Program-made: the position numbers and the translations under genes
Assembly (NCBI RefSeq): GCF_047425865.1
Contig: NZ_CP179735.1
DNA from: Macrococcoides equi
Lineage (GTDB): Bacteria > Bacillota > Bacilli > Staphylococcales > Staphylococcaceae
Direction: 5' to 3' (one strand)
Length of the DNA stretch: 64,000 nt
Part shown: piece by piece, positions 8,044 to 16,302 of the stretch
Layout: each line of letters starts with the position of its first letter
Position numbering within the stretch: the first letter of the stretch is position 1
The notes under the pieces: model-generated
What the model was told of the DNA's origin: nothing
Seen by the model: only the letters and a program-made list of their open reading frames with translations
The model's database searches: none

Positions 8044-8691
8044 ATGTCTACTATTGGGGTGATTGTCATAGAGTTAAATAAAAGACAAGAAAAGATTTTA
8101 CAAATTGTAAAAAATAATGGCCCCATAACTGGTGAGAAAATTGCTGAAAAACTCAATTTAACGCGTGCCACTTTAAGACCTGATTTAGCAATACTTACGA
8201 TGGCAGGTTATTTAGATGCTAGACCGCGTGTAGGTTACTTCTATACTGGTAAATCCAGCACCCAGTTACTATCCGAATCCATAAAAAAATATAGAGTAAA
8301 AGACTTTCAATCTGTCCCTATAGTGATTCATGAGGATTCAAGTACATATGAAGCCATTTGTGCCATGTTTTTAGAAGATGTGGGAACACTGTTTGTTACG
8401 AATAAAGAAAATTATTTAGTTGGGGTTTGTTCCAGAAAAGATTTACTACGTGCATCTATGGGGGGGCAGGAGATACATTCTACTCCAATCCATGTTTATA
8501 TGACGAGAGTACCGAATGTTTCTGTATGCTATAAAGATGATCTGTTATTTTATGCGGCTAAACAAATTATTGATAAACAAATTGATTCAATACCAGTTGT
8601 CATTGAAAAGGACGGTCATTATGAAGTGACTGGAAGAATAAGCAAAACTACTATAACGAGAGCATTTGTTTCTCTAATCGAAGACGAATAA
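8044..8691 (+). CDS. ccpN: Transcriptional repressor CcpN (HTH + CBS domains)
   Basis: About 215 residues: an N-terminal winged helix (about 10-65, LTRATLRPDLAILTMAGYL) and two CBS domains (about 80-140 and 150-210). In B. subtilis CcpN represses gluconeogenic genes during glycolytic growth, sensing adenine nucleotides through the CBS pair. It forms a pair with the PPDK regulator 14 bp downstream. The start is uncertain. No Shine-Dalgarno precedes the ATG at 8044, whereas GGGGTGAT at 8056-8063 lies inside the frame, 4 bases before an in-frame ATA codon where conserved similarity (ELNKRQ) begins. Confidence 0.92.
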   Translation: MSTIGVIVIELNKRQEKILQIVKNNGPITGEKIAEKLNLTRATLRPDLAILTMAGYLDARPRVGYFYTGKSSTQLLSESIKKYRVKDFQSVPIVIHEDSSTYEAICAMFLEDVGTLFVTNKENYLVGVCSRKDLLRASMGGQEIHSTPIHVYMTRVPNVSVCYKDDLLFYAAKQIIDKQIDSIPVVIEKDGHYEVTGRISKTTITRAFVSLIEDE

Positions 8692-8705
8692 GGAGAATTT
8701 ATTGT

Positions 8706-9515
8706 ATGAATGAAATTAAATTAATCATCGCGTCAGATTCAGTTGGCGAAACAGCAGAACTCGTTACAAAAGCCTGTATATCACAATTTAACATGCTAAA
8801 TAATGTTGTCGAAACAATTCGTTTGCCCTATATTGAAACAAAAGAAAATATCGATGAGGTCATTAGTTTAGCTAAAGAACAAAAGTCTATTGTTGTTTAT
8901 ACGCTCGTTAAACCAAAAGTTCGTGCATATATGCAGGAAGCACTCGATCAACACCAAATAAAAAATGTTGATTTGATGGGGCCGTTAATGGGTCTTTTAG
9001 AAGAAGCATTAGAAGAGAAACCATTAAATGAACCAGGTATGGTGCATAAACTAGATGAAGACTACTTTAAAAAGATTGAAGCTATCGAGTTTGCTGTTAA
9101 GTATGATGATGGTAGAGATCCTCGAGGGCTATCTAAAGCTGATATTGTTCTTATTGGAGTATCCAGAACTTCTAAAACTCCATTAAGTCAGTATTTAGCT
9201 CACAAACGCTATAAAGTTATGAATGTTCCGTTAGTGCCTGAGGTCGACCCGCCTGATCAATTATTTGAGATTGATCCTAAAAAGTGTATCGCGCTCAAAA
9301 TTGATCCTGAAAAATTAAACAAAATTAGAGTGGAGCGTTTATCTCAATTAGGTTTAAAAAATGACGCGAACTATGCAAAGGACCAAAGAATTTTAGAAGA
9401 ACTCGAATATTTTGAAGAAGTTGTAGGTAAAATAAAATGTGAAGTGATTGACGTTTCTAACAAAGCTATTGAAGAGACGGCAAATGAGATAATAAAAATT
9501 ATTTCAAATAATTAA
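8706..9515 (+). CDS. yqfL: Pyruvate, phosphate dikinase regulatory protein (DUF299)
   Basis: 269 residues, standard for the bifunctional ADP-dependent kinase / Pi-dependent phosphorylase that switches PPDK off and on. The conserved nucleotide-binding loop GVSRTSKTPLSQYLA is at about residues 151-165. It lies directly after ccpN, an arrangement conserved in Bacillus and Staphylococcus that couples gluconeogenic repression with enzyme control. The ribosome binding site AAGGAG is 9-10 bases before the ATG. Confidence 0.95.
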   Translation: MNEIKLIIASDSVGETAELVTKACISQFNMLNNVVETIRLPYIETKENIDEVISLAKEQKSIVVYTLVKPKVRAYMQEALDQHQIKNVDLMGPLMGLLEEALEEKPLNEPGMVHKLDEDYFKKIEAIEFAVKYDDGRDPRGLSKADIVLIGVSRTSKTPLSQYLAHKRYKVMNVPLVPEVDPPDQLFEIDPKKCIALKIDPEKLNKIRVERLSQLGLKNDANYAKDQRILEELEYFEEVVGKIKCEVIDVSNKAIEETANEIIKIISNN

Positions 9516-9537
9516 GTGGGATAGTTGGGGTGTAAGT

Positions 9538-11298
9538 TTGCAGATTGATCCTAAAATAATCGATGAAATTAGAGAGAAAAATGATATATTGGATGTTGTC
9601 AGTCAATATGTAAAATTAGAAAAAAGGGGACGTAACTATATCGGTTTATGTCCCTTTCATGATGAGAAAACACCTTCTTTTTCTGTATCGGTGGAAAAAC
9701 AAATCTGTCATTGTTTTGGCTGTAAAAAAGGTGGCAATGTTTTTCAGTTTATAGAGCAGATTGAAAATGTTTCCTTTATTGAAGCAGTAAAAATACTTGG
9801 TGCCAATGTAGATATCACTATAGATACAGTGAGTGATGCACCCGTTGTGCAAAACGAACAAACTAAAATGATTGAAATGCATAATTTACTACAGGATTAC
9901 TATCACTATGTGCTGAAGGCGATTGAGGAAGCTGAGCCTGCACTTTCATATTTGCATGAACGCGGGATAAATGATGAGATGATTGCACGAGAAAAAATAG
10001 GATTTAGTCCGAATGTCAGTAATTTTGCTTTAGAATTCTTGAAAAAACGTGGCTATGATGAAAAGCTAGCTTACGAAGCAGGCTTGCTTAGTCGAAATGA
10101 AGAAAATTTTAGTTACTTTGATAGATTTAGAAATCGTATTATGTTTCCGATTCGTAATGCACGTGGTGATACAATTGGATTTTCAGCACGAAGCTTTGAT
10201 GGTAGTGAGCCGAAATATTTAAATAGTCCTGAAACACCAGTTTTTCAAAAACGAAATATTCTTTATCACATTGATGTAGCCAGAAAATCTATTAGACAAG
10301 CCGATGAAGTAATTCTTTTGGAAGGATTCATGGACGTTTTAAAACTAGGTGAAATAGGCATAAATCACGCTATCGCAACAATGGGAACAGCTTTAAGTAG
10401 GGAACATGTATTTACTTTAAAAAAATTAGCACAAAATATTACTTTGATGTATGACGGAGACCGTGCAGGTATCGAAGCGACATTAAAAGTTGGACGAACG
10501 CTACTTGGTGAAGGCTTAAATGTATTTGTTGTACCAATGAAGCATGGGAAAGACCCTGATGAAATGATTAGAGAAATTGGAGGAAAACAATTTCTAGAGT
10601 ATTTCCAAACGAATAAAATAAATTACTTGAGTTTTTATATGCAGCATTATTTGACTGAAATTAAGAACAATGATTTAGCATATGAAAAACATTTGAATAA
10701 TATCATTCAGGATGCTAAACTTATGAATTCTGAAGTATTACAGAAAAAAGTATTGCATGAAGCAAGTGATTTGTTTAAAGTAGATTTTGACAGTCTAAAA
10801 TATCAGGTTCAAAAAAATCAGCCTACAAGAAAAATTACTCAACAAAATATTAATTTTAATCAAGAGACCTTATCAAAGGTTGACACTGCTGAACGTGTTG
10901 TACTGAAACATTTTATGGTCGATAAACATTTATTTGATCAATTCAAAGATAAAATACCTCCAACTAACTTTACCAATACATATCATCGTGTGATTTATGA
11001 AGCGTTATTGGGGTATTACAAGAATGAGGAAGTTTTTAAATTAAGTCAATTTATCGACAAAATTCCAAATGAAGTTCATGAAGTATGTTTTTCAATTGAT
11101 AGTTTATTAGTGAATTCAGAACCATCTAACGAAGAAATAAATGATTATGTATATGTTTTTAATGAAGAGCAGCACGAACTTTCGCGACTTAATCTTTTAA
11201 AGAAAGAATTAAAGGAAGCGATTGAGTTAGGTGATATTGACAGAAGAGATGAGCTCTTAAGAGAGATTATCCAGTATCAAAGAACAAAAAGGCACTAG
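9538..11298 (+). CDS. dnaG: DNA primase
   Basis: Synthesises RNA primers for replication. 586 residues: CHC2 zinc finger (C38, H41, C59, C62), RNA polymerase core with TOPRIM (EGFMDVLK at about residue 261 and DGDRAG at about 306), and a C-terminal helicase-binding domain. It begins with TTG at 9538, preceded by GGGGTG at 9527-9532. It leads the dnaG-sigA macromolecular-synthesis operon. Confidence 0.97.
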   Translation: MQIDPKIIDEIREKNDILDVVSQYVKLEKRGRNYIGLCPFHDEKTPSFSVSVEKQICHCFGCKKGGNVFQFIEQIENVSFIEAVKILGANVDITIDTVSDAPVVQNEQTKMIEMHNLLQDYYHYVLKAIEEAEPALSYLHERGINDEMIAREKIGFSPNVSNFALEFLKKRGYDEKLAYEAGLLSRNEENFSYFDRFRNRIMFPIRNARGDTIGFSARSFDGSEPKYLNSPETPVFQKRNILYHIDVARKSIRQADEVILLEGFMDVLKLGEIGINHAIATMGTALSREHVFTLKKLAQNITLMYDGDRAGIEATLKVGRTLLGEGLNVFVVPMKHGKDPDEMIREIGGKQFLEYFQTNKINYLSFYMQHYLTEIKNNDLAYEKHLNNIIQDAKLMNSEVLQKKVLHEASDLFKVDFDSLKYQVQKNQPTRKITQQNINFNQETLSKVDTAERVVLKHFMVDKHLFDQFKDKIPPTNFTNTYHRVIYEALLGYYKNEEVFKLSQFIDKIPNEVHEVCFSIDSLLVNSEPSNEEINDYVYVFNEEQHELSRLNLLKKELKEAIELGDIDRRDELLREIIQYQRTKRH

Positions 11299-11318
11299 AC
11301 ATTCCGGGAGGTTTAACA

Positions 11319-12422
11319 ATGGCCGCAAAAAAAACAGCTAAAACGATGAAAGTATCAGAATTACTCACTTTAGATCAAGTAAAGGCACAACTGATTGAAT
11401 TAGGTAAGAAAAATGGGCATTTAAGCCATGAAGAAATTGCAGATAAATTACAGAATTTTGAGATGGATTCTGACCATATGGATGAGTTTTTTGAAGCAAT
11501 AGCAGAAAATGATATTACTTTGATAAATGAAAAAGATGCAAATGATACAGATGATAAAATTAATCTAAATGACTTATCTGCGCCTCCAGGTGTTAAAATA
11601 AATGATCCTGTTCGTATGTATTTAAAAGAAATCGGACGTGTAAATTTATTGAGTGCTGAAGAAGAGATTGAACTTGCGAAACGTATTGAACAAGGCGACG
11701 AAGAAGCTAAAGCACGTCTTGCAGAAGCTAACCTGCGATTAGTAGTAAGTATAGCTAAACGTTATGTAGGTCGTGGCATGTTATTCCTTGATTTGATTCA
11801 GGAAGGTAACATGGGACTAATTAAGGCAGTTGAAAAGTTTGACTTTACGAAAGGATTTAAATTTTCAACTTATGCTACTTGGTGGATTCGTCAGGCGATT
11901 ACTCGTGCGATTGCAGACCAGGCAAGAACTATCCGTATTCCTGTACATATGGTTGAAACGATTAATAAACTAATTCGCGTACAACGTCAATTATTACAGG
12001 ATTTAGGACGTGATCCATCACCAGAAGAGATTGGTGAGGAAATGGATTTACCACCTGAAAAGGTGAGAGAAATACTTAAAATTGCGCAGGAACCTGTTTC
12101 ACTGGAGACACCAATTGGTGAAGAGGACGACAGCCATCTTGGAGACTTTATAGAAGATCAGGATGCACAGAGTCCAGCTGATCATGCTGCATATGAATTA
12201 TTAAAGGAACAATTGGAAGATGTTTTAGATACATTAACTGACAGAGAAGAAAATGTCTTAAGATTACGATTTGGTTTAGATGATGGACGCACGCGTACAT
12301 TAGAAGAAGTCGGAAAAGTTTTTGGGGTAACACGTGAGCGTATCCGACAGATTGAAGCGAAAGCTTTGAGAAAATTACGCCATCCTTCTAGAAGCAAACG
12401 ATTAAAAGACTTTATGGATTAA
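11319..12422 (+). CDS. sigA: Primary RNA polymerase sigma factor SigA
   Basis: The housekeeping sigma-70 factor. 367 residues with a short region 1.1, regions 1.2-2.4 (TYATWWIRQAITRAIADQAR), region 3, and region 4.2 (TLEEVGKVFGVTRERIRQIE). GGGAGG precedes the ATG by about 9 bases. It is co-transcribed with dnaG, 20 bp upstream. No terminator is obvious before the cccA promoter. Confidence 0.99.
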   Translation: MAAKKTAKTMKVSELLTLDQVKAQLIELGKKNGHLSHEEIADKLQNFEMDSDHMDEFFEAIAENDITLINEKDANDTDDKINLNDLSAPPGVKINDPVRMYLKEIGRVNLLSAEEEIELAKRIEQGDEEAKARLAEANLRLVVSIAKRYVGRGMLFLDLIQEGNMGLIKAVEKFDFTKGFKFSTYATWWIRQAITRAIADQARTIRIPVHMVETINKLIRVQRQLLQDLGRDPSPEEIGEEMDLPPEKVREILKIAQEPVSLETPIGEEDDSHLGDFIEDQDAQSPADHAAYELLKEQLEDVLDTLTDREENVLRLRFGLDDGRTRTLEEVGKVFGVTRERIRQIEAKALRKLRHPSRSKRLKDFMD

Positions 12423-12449
12423 AATATCAATTTAAATTGTGAAAAGTCT

Positions 12450-12477
12450 TTGACAATCACTATTTTTAATATAAAAT
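12450..12477 (+). promoter_or_regulatory. cccA promoter
   Basis: A perfect -35 TTGACA (12450-12455) is 16 bases from TAAAAT (12472-12477). It lies in the sigA-cccA gap and gives cccA its own transcript. Confidence 0.75.
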
Positions 12478-12515
12478 AGATATGTATATGGTGAAATTAA
12501 AGGGAGGAAATTTAA

Positions 12516-12869
12516 ATGAATCGTAATCCAGTAATTCCATTTTTACTTATTATGCTTATGGGCGTAGGCTTAATCTTCTTCTTGTCTGCACATGGTGCTA
12601 ACAAAGCTGAAGAAAAAGGTGAAGGTGGAGCAAAAACTGAACAAAAGTTTGATGCTAAAACTTTTGCGAAAGATAACTGTACTTCATGTCATGGTCAAAA
12701 CTTAGAAGGTGGAATGGGTCCTAAATTAGCAGGAAACAAGAAACCTGAAAAGGAATTAGCAAAAATTATCCGTGAAGGTAAAGGGTCTATGCCTGCACAT
12801 GACCAATCAAAAATTTCTGATAAAGATTTAGACACTTTAGTTAAGTTCTTAAAAGATGGAGCAAAATAA
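12516..12869 (+). CDS. cccA: Membrane-anchored c-type cytochrome (cytochrome c-550 type)
   Basis: 117 residues: one N-terminal membrane segment (about 6-25), a charged linker, and a single haem c domain with CTSCH (C55, C58, H59) and a probable distal Met (SMP, M92). It would sit on the outer face of the membrane and pass electrons to a terminal oxidase. Its place between sigA and trmK matches B. subtilis cccA. It has its own promoter and terminator. Staphylococcus aureus lacks such a gene, whereas Macrococcus is oxidase-positive, so this is a useful lineage marker. Confidence 0.95.
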   Translation: MNRNPVIPFLLIMLMGVGLIFFLSAHGANKAEEKGEGGAKTEQKFDAKTFAKDNCTSCHGQNLEGGMGPKLAGNKKPEKELAKIIREGKGSMPAHDQSKISDKDLDTLVKFLKDGAK

Positions 12870-12878
12870 TAAAAAATG

Positions 12879-12912
12879 AAAATCTTTTGCCTTGTGCAAA
12901 AGATTTTTTTTT
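12879..12912 (+). terminator. cccA terminator
   Basis: The 10-bp stem AATCTTTTGC / GCAAAAGATT with loop CTTGT is followed by eight or more T residues. Confidence 0.92.
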
Positions 12913-12926
12913 GAAAGGACAAAATA

Positions 12927-13616
12927 ATGATACCTTTAAATAATCGATTAAAGACCGTTGCAAAATATATTAAGCACCAAACATTAGCAGATATTGGATC
13001 AGATCATGCATACCTTCCCTTATATGCATTGGAAAATAAACTGATTAAAAACGCAGTGGCAGGTGAAGTTGTCATAGGTCCATATGAAGCAGCGGTAGAA
13101 AATGTAAGTAAATATGGAGCAAGTGCTAGAATTGATGTACGACTGGGAAGTGGATTATCAGTGATTAAGTCATCGGAAGTAGACGTTATTACAATATGTG
13201 GTATGGGTGGTCCTTTAATCGCTGATATATTAACTCAAGGAAAAGAAAAATTAAATAATTTTCCTCGTTTAATATTGCAAAGCAATATTCATACTGAAGC
13301 CGTACGTGAAACGCTTGTTAAATTAGGATATGAAATTATCGCAGAAGAAATAATTAAAGAAAAGAAGCATATCTATGAAATTATAGTAGCTGAACACGCT
13401 GAAAAAAAAATTCATTATAATCCTTCGGAATTGAAATTCGGACCATTATTAATGAACAATAAAAATGACGTTTTCTACGAAAAATGGGACCGTGAATATC
13501 AGCATTTAACAAAAGTATATAAAAAGATAAAGGACGAAACGGCTCATGCAGAAAAATGCATGCAAATAAAAAAAGAAATAATGATGATAAAAGAGGTGCT
13601 GGACTATGAAAACTAA
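12927..13616 (+). CDS. trmK: tRNA (adenine22-N1)-methyltransferase TrmK
   Basis: 229-residue SAM-dependent methyltransferase. The SAM-binding opening IADIGSDHAYLPLYAL (with T before) lies at about residues 18-35, and the NxPP-like position reads ITICGMGGPLI at about 88. The C-terminal coiled coil is typical of the family. It modifies position 22 of certain tRNAs. It overlaps the nif3-like gene by 11 bases, as in Bacillus (yqfN-yqfO). A weak AAGGAC precedes the ATG. Confidence 0.93.
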   Translation: MIPLNNRLKTVAKYIKHQTLADIGSDHAYLPLYALENKLIKNAVAGEVVIGPYEAAVENVSKYGASARIDVRLGSGLSVIKSSEVDVITICGMGGPLIADILTQGKEKLNNFPRLILQSNIHTEAVRETLVKLGYEIIAEEIIKEKKHIYEIIVAEHAEKKIHYNPSELKFGPLLMNNKNDVFYEKWDREYQHLTKVYKKIKDETAHAEKCMQIKKEIMMIKEVLDYEN

Positions 13617-14688
13617 AACGTTACTTGATATCATAAATCAGGAAATTCCATTAAATACTGCAGAAGACTGGGATAATGTTGGCTTACTGATTGGAGATAC
13701 TGAGCGAGAAGTAACTGGGATAATAACCGCGCTTGACTGCACATTAGATGTTGTATTTGATGCTAAAAGTAAAAATGTAAATACTATCATTTGCCATCAT
13801 CCTCTTATCTTTAGCGGTATTAAATCTATTCATAATAATGGGTACGGTGAGATTATACATGAACTAATCAAATCAGAAATTAATTTGATAGCATTACACA
13901 CTAATCTTGATGCGCATCCACAAGGTGTAAGTGCAATGATAGCAAAATCACTTTCGTTACAAAATATTGAAATATTAATACCATCACAAATAACGATGTA
14001 CAAACTTCAGGTTTTTGTACCTACAGAGTATGCTGAGCAGCTAAAATCAGCATTAGCAGAAGTAGGTGTGGGAAAAATCGGAAATTATGATCATTGTTTC
14101 TTTTCTCTAAAAGGTACTGGAGAGTTTAGAGGCTTAGAAGGGGCTAATCCTTTTGTAGGCAACAAAGGTGATATTCATTATGAAGAAGAAGTAAAGATAG
14201 AATGTGTATTTAAGCAAAATTTAAAGCAAAATGTGATTGAAACGATTCAAAGTGTTCATCCTTATGAAACTCCTGCTTTTGATATCATAGCGTTTGACCA
14301 AGAAGTAAATTTTGGAACAGGTGTAAAAGCTAAATTATCACATCCTATGTTACTTTCTGAATTTGCACAGTTGACGAAACAAAATCTGCAGTTAGATACA
14401 GTAAAAATGATAGGAACAGATAAGCAGGTAGAAACAGTAGGTATTATTGGCGGTGCCGGAGTAAGCTATATGAATGAAGTACTAAAAAAAGATGTTGATG
14501 TCTTTATGACAGGTGATATTAAATATCATGAAGCGCATGATTTATTGATGAGTGGTCAGGCAACTTTAGATATTAGTCATTATAGCGAATACGTAATGAA
14601 AGAAGGACTAAAAAGTTTGCTGGAGCAGCACATAGATGTACGAATATTTACATCAGAAATTAATACAAATCCTTTTAAAACTATTTAA
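13606..14688 (+). CDS. yqfO: Nif3-like dinuclear metal centre protein
   Basis: 360 residues. The N-terminal Nif3 half has metal-binding HHPLIF at about residue 64. A middle PII/CutA-like insertion (about 125-230, YKLQVFVPTEYAEQLKSAL) is specific to the Firmicute long form. The C-terminal half contains TGDIKYHEAHD. Related proteins have been described as GTP cyclohydrolase type 2-like, but the physiological role is not settled. It is co-transcribed with trmK. Confidence 0.93.
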   Translation: MKTKTLLDIINQEIPLNTAEDWDNVGLLIGDTEREVTGIITALDCTLDVVFDAKSKNVNTIICHHPLIFSGIKSIHNNGYGEIIHELIKSEINLIALHTNLDAHPQGVSAMIAKSLSLQNIEILIPSQITMYKLQVFVPTEYAEQLKSALAEVGVGKIGNYDHCFFSLKGTGEFRGLEGANPFVGNKGDIHYEEEVKIECVFKQNLKQNVIETIQSVHPYETPAFDIIAFDQEVNFGTGVKAKLSHPMLLSEFAQLTKQNLQLDTVKMIGTDKQVETVGIIGGAGVSYMNEVLKKDVDVFMTGDIKYHEAHDLLMSGQATLDISHYSEYVMKEGLKSLLEQHIDVRIFTSEINTNPFKTI

Positions 14689-14696
14689 CTTATATA

Positions 14697-14733
14697 ACAA
14701 AAAAGAACAATTCACCTGGAATTGTTCTTTTTT
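14697..14733. terminator. Bidirectional terminator after the nif3-like gene
   Basis: The stem AGAACAATT / AATTGTTCT is flanked by A-run and T-run. It could also stop the converging small gene on the minus strand. Confidence 0.85.
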
Positions 14734-14762
14734 ATAGTTAAACATATTATGAAATTTTAGGA

Positions 14763-15035
14763 TCATTTCTTATACGCTTTACTAAATCCTTGTACACCGA
14801 AAAAGTATGAATATCTACCTTGTTCAATATTATTATAATGGTTCGCTTTGATTGATAATGCCATATACTTATAATCATTTCTAAGCATATTCTGATAATG
14901 AAGGGGCGATGCTTTCCATTGATTAAAAAATTTCTCAGCCATATATTTTTCATTAAATAATATTAATGGATCATTAAGCAAAAAGTGTGACAATAATATA
15001 CAACATATTAAGGCTATTATTACTTTTAAGGACAT
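14763..15035 (-). CDS. Hypothetical small secreted or membrane-anchored protein
   Basis: 90 residues. The first 20 are strongly hydrophobic (LKVIIALICCILLSHFLL) after a single Lys, so it is either a signal peptide or an anchor. The rest is basic and aromatic, with several Tyr, His and Lys. I recognise no family. The ribosome binding site is weak (GAGTGA). It stands alone, convergent with the nif3-like gene. A shorter overlapping frame at 14747-14953 is less likely because it lacks a signal and start site. It could be a lineage-specific gene or a chance frame. Confidence 0.45.
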   Translation of the reverse strand: MSLKVIIALICCILLSHFLLNDPLILFNEKYMAEKFFNQWKASPLHYQNMLRNDYKYMALSIKANHYNNIEQGRYSYFFGVQGFSKAYKK

Positions 15036-15153
15036 CGTTAACGTTCACTCATTTCAGGTATATATACACAAAAATTATCTCTCTATATTATAAAAGGTGA
15101 CATATTTTTTTACAATGTCTACTTTTATTAATTTATGGATAAAATATGTATAA

Positions 15154-15188
15154 AAAAACTGATTTGTATTATTTACAAATCAGTTTTG
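15154..15188. terminator. Terminator downstream of ispH
   Basis: A long stem (AAAACTGATTTGTA / TACAAATCAGTTTT) with a TTAT-type loop just past the ispH stop. The T-run lies on the minus strand (complement of 15152-15158). Confidence 0.88.
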
Positions 15189-15192
15189 ATGA

Positions 15193-16161
15193 CTATTCCA
15201 TTATGTTAACAGGCGTTGCATTTTTTATTTTTGGTAATATTTTTTCTGTCGGAACAGCAGAATGATCCGGTATAGGTTGAATATTGAGTGGATCATAGGC
15301 TTTGATATAATCTATGACTTCTTTAACAATAGGTGTAGGCGTTGATGCGCCTGCTGTCACTGCTACAGTTGATTTTCCTTCAAGCCATTCGAGTTTTAAT
15401 TCACTTATATCTGAGATACGATATGCTTCCGTATGGGCAATTTCCTTAGAAACTTGCGCTAAGCGGTTCGAGTTATTGCTTTTTGGATCTCCTACAACGA
15501 TTAGAACATCTGCTTGACCTGCCTGGTTGGCCACCGCTTCTTGTCTAACCTGTGTTGCAAGGCATATTTCTTTATGCACTTCAATATGAGGATATTTCTT
15601 TTCAAGTTCATCCATAAGATGCTTTACATCCCACTGACTCATAGTCGTTTGATTCGTGACAATGAGTTTTTTCTCTTTTAAGGTATCATCTAAATTTTCT
15701 ACGTCATTTAGATTTTCAACTAAATGTACAATTTCAGGTGCAACCCCAACAGCACCTTCAGGTTCTGGATGTCCTTTTTTACCGATATATATTACATGAT
15801 AACCTTCTGCTTTTTTGGTTCTAATGAGCTCGTGCGTATTTTCAACGTCGGGACACGTAGCATCTATACACACTAATCCTTTTTCTTTTGCTCTCGCTTT
15901 AACTTCAGGACTGACGCCGTGTGCTGTAAAAATAACCGTTCCTGAATCGATTTGTTCTAATATCTCTAATCGGTTTGGTCCGTCTAACGTTATAATACCA
16001 TCACTTTCAAAAGCATCAGTTACATGTTTGTTATGAACAATCATTCCTAATATATAGATAGGGCGGGGTAACGTTTTATCTAAAGATGCATTGCGAGCAA
16101 TAACCATTGCATCGACTACACCATAACAATATCCACGGGGTGTAATTTTAATTATTTCCAT
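15193..16161 (-). CDS. ispH: 4-hydroxy-3-methylbut-2-enyl diphosphate reductase IspH
   Basis: Last enzyme of the MEP isoprenoid pathway, an iron-sulfur enzyme making IPP and DMAPP. 322 residues with the three cluster cysteines at C12 (GYCYG), C103 (DATCP) and C200 (KEICLATQ), plus the HGVSP and NQTTMS motifs. With ispG (21204) and dxs/ispA (52-55 kb) it shows this organism uses the MEP pathway. That differs from Staphylococcus aureus, which uses mevalonate. GGAGG precedes the ATG. Confidence 0.97.
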   Translation of the reverse strand: MEIIKITPRGYCYGVVDAMVIARNASLDKTLPRPIYILGMIVHNKHVTDAFESDGIITLDGPNRLEILEQIDSGTVIFTAHGVSPEVKARAKEKGLVCIDATCPDVENTHELIRTKKAEGYHVIYIGKKGHPEPEGAVGVAPEIVHLVENLNDVENLDDTLKEKKLIVTNQTTMSQWDVKHLMDELEKKYPHIEVHKEICLATQVRQEAVANQAGQADVLIVVGDPKSNNSNRLAQVSKEIAHTEAYRISDISELKLEWLEGKSTVAVTAGASTPTPIVKEVIDYIKAYDPLNIQPIPDHSAVPTEKILPKIKNATPVNIME

Positions 16162-16302
16162 ACAACTTCCTCCTAATACCTGTTTAACTAATAGTATAAC
16201 AAATAAATTATAACGAGCAGAATATTTTAGTTTCAGAAATGATTGCTTTCTTTTTCGTAGTCTTTCCTATATAATACATGAGATGAACATTAAAGGAGGA
16301 TT

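Noticed and set aside
8807..8817. TTGTCGAAA, a match to the Spo0A box
   Set aside because: It lies within the PPDK-regulator coding region, far from a promoter, and is expected by chance.
14747..14953. Alternative 68-codon frame overlapping the 90-residue hypothetical gene
   Set aside because: No signal peptide, no ribosome binding site, and it crosses the neighbouring terminator side.
16243..16275. TTGCTT ... TATAAT as a cshB promoter
   Set aside because: The spacer is about 21 bases, outside the usual range; the -10 may be real but the pairing is not convincing.
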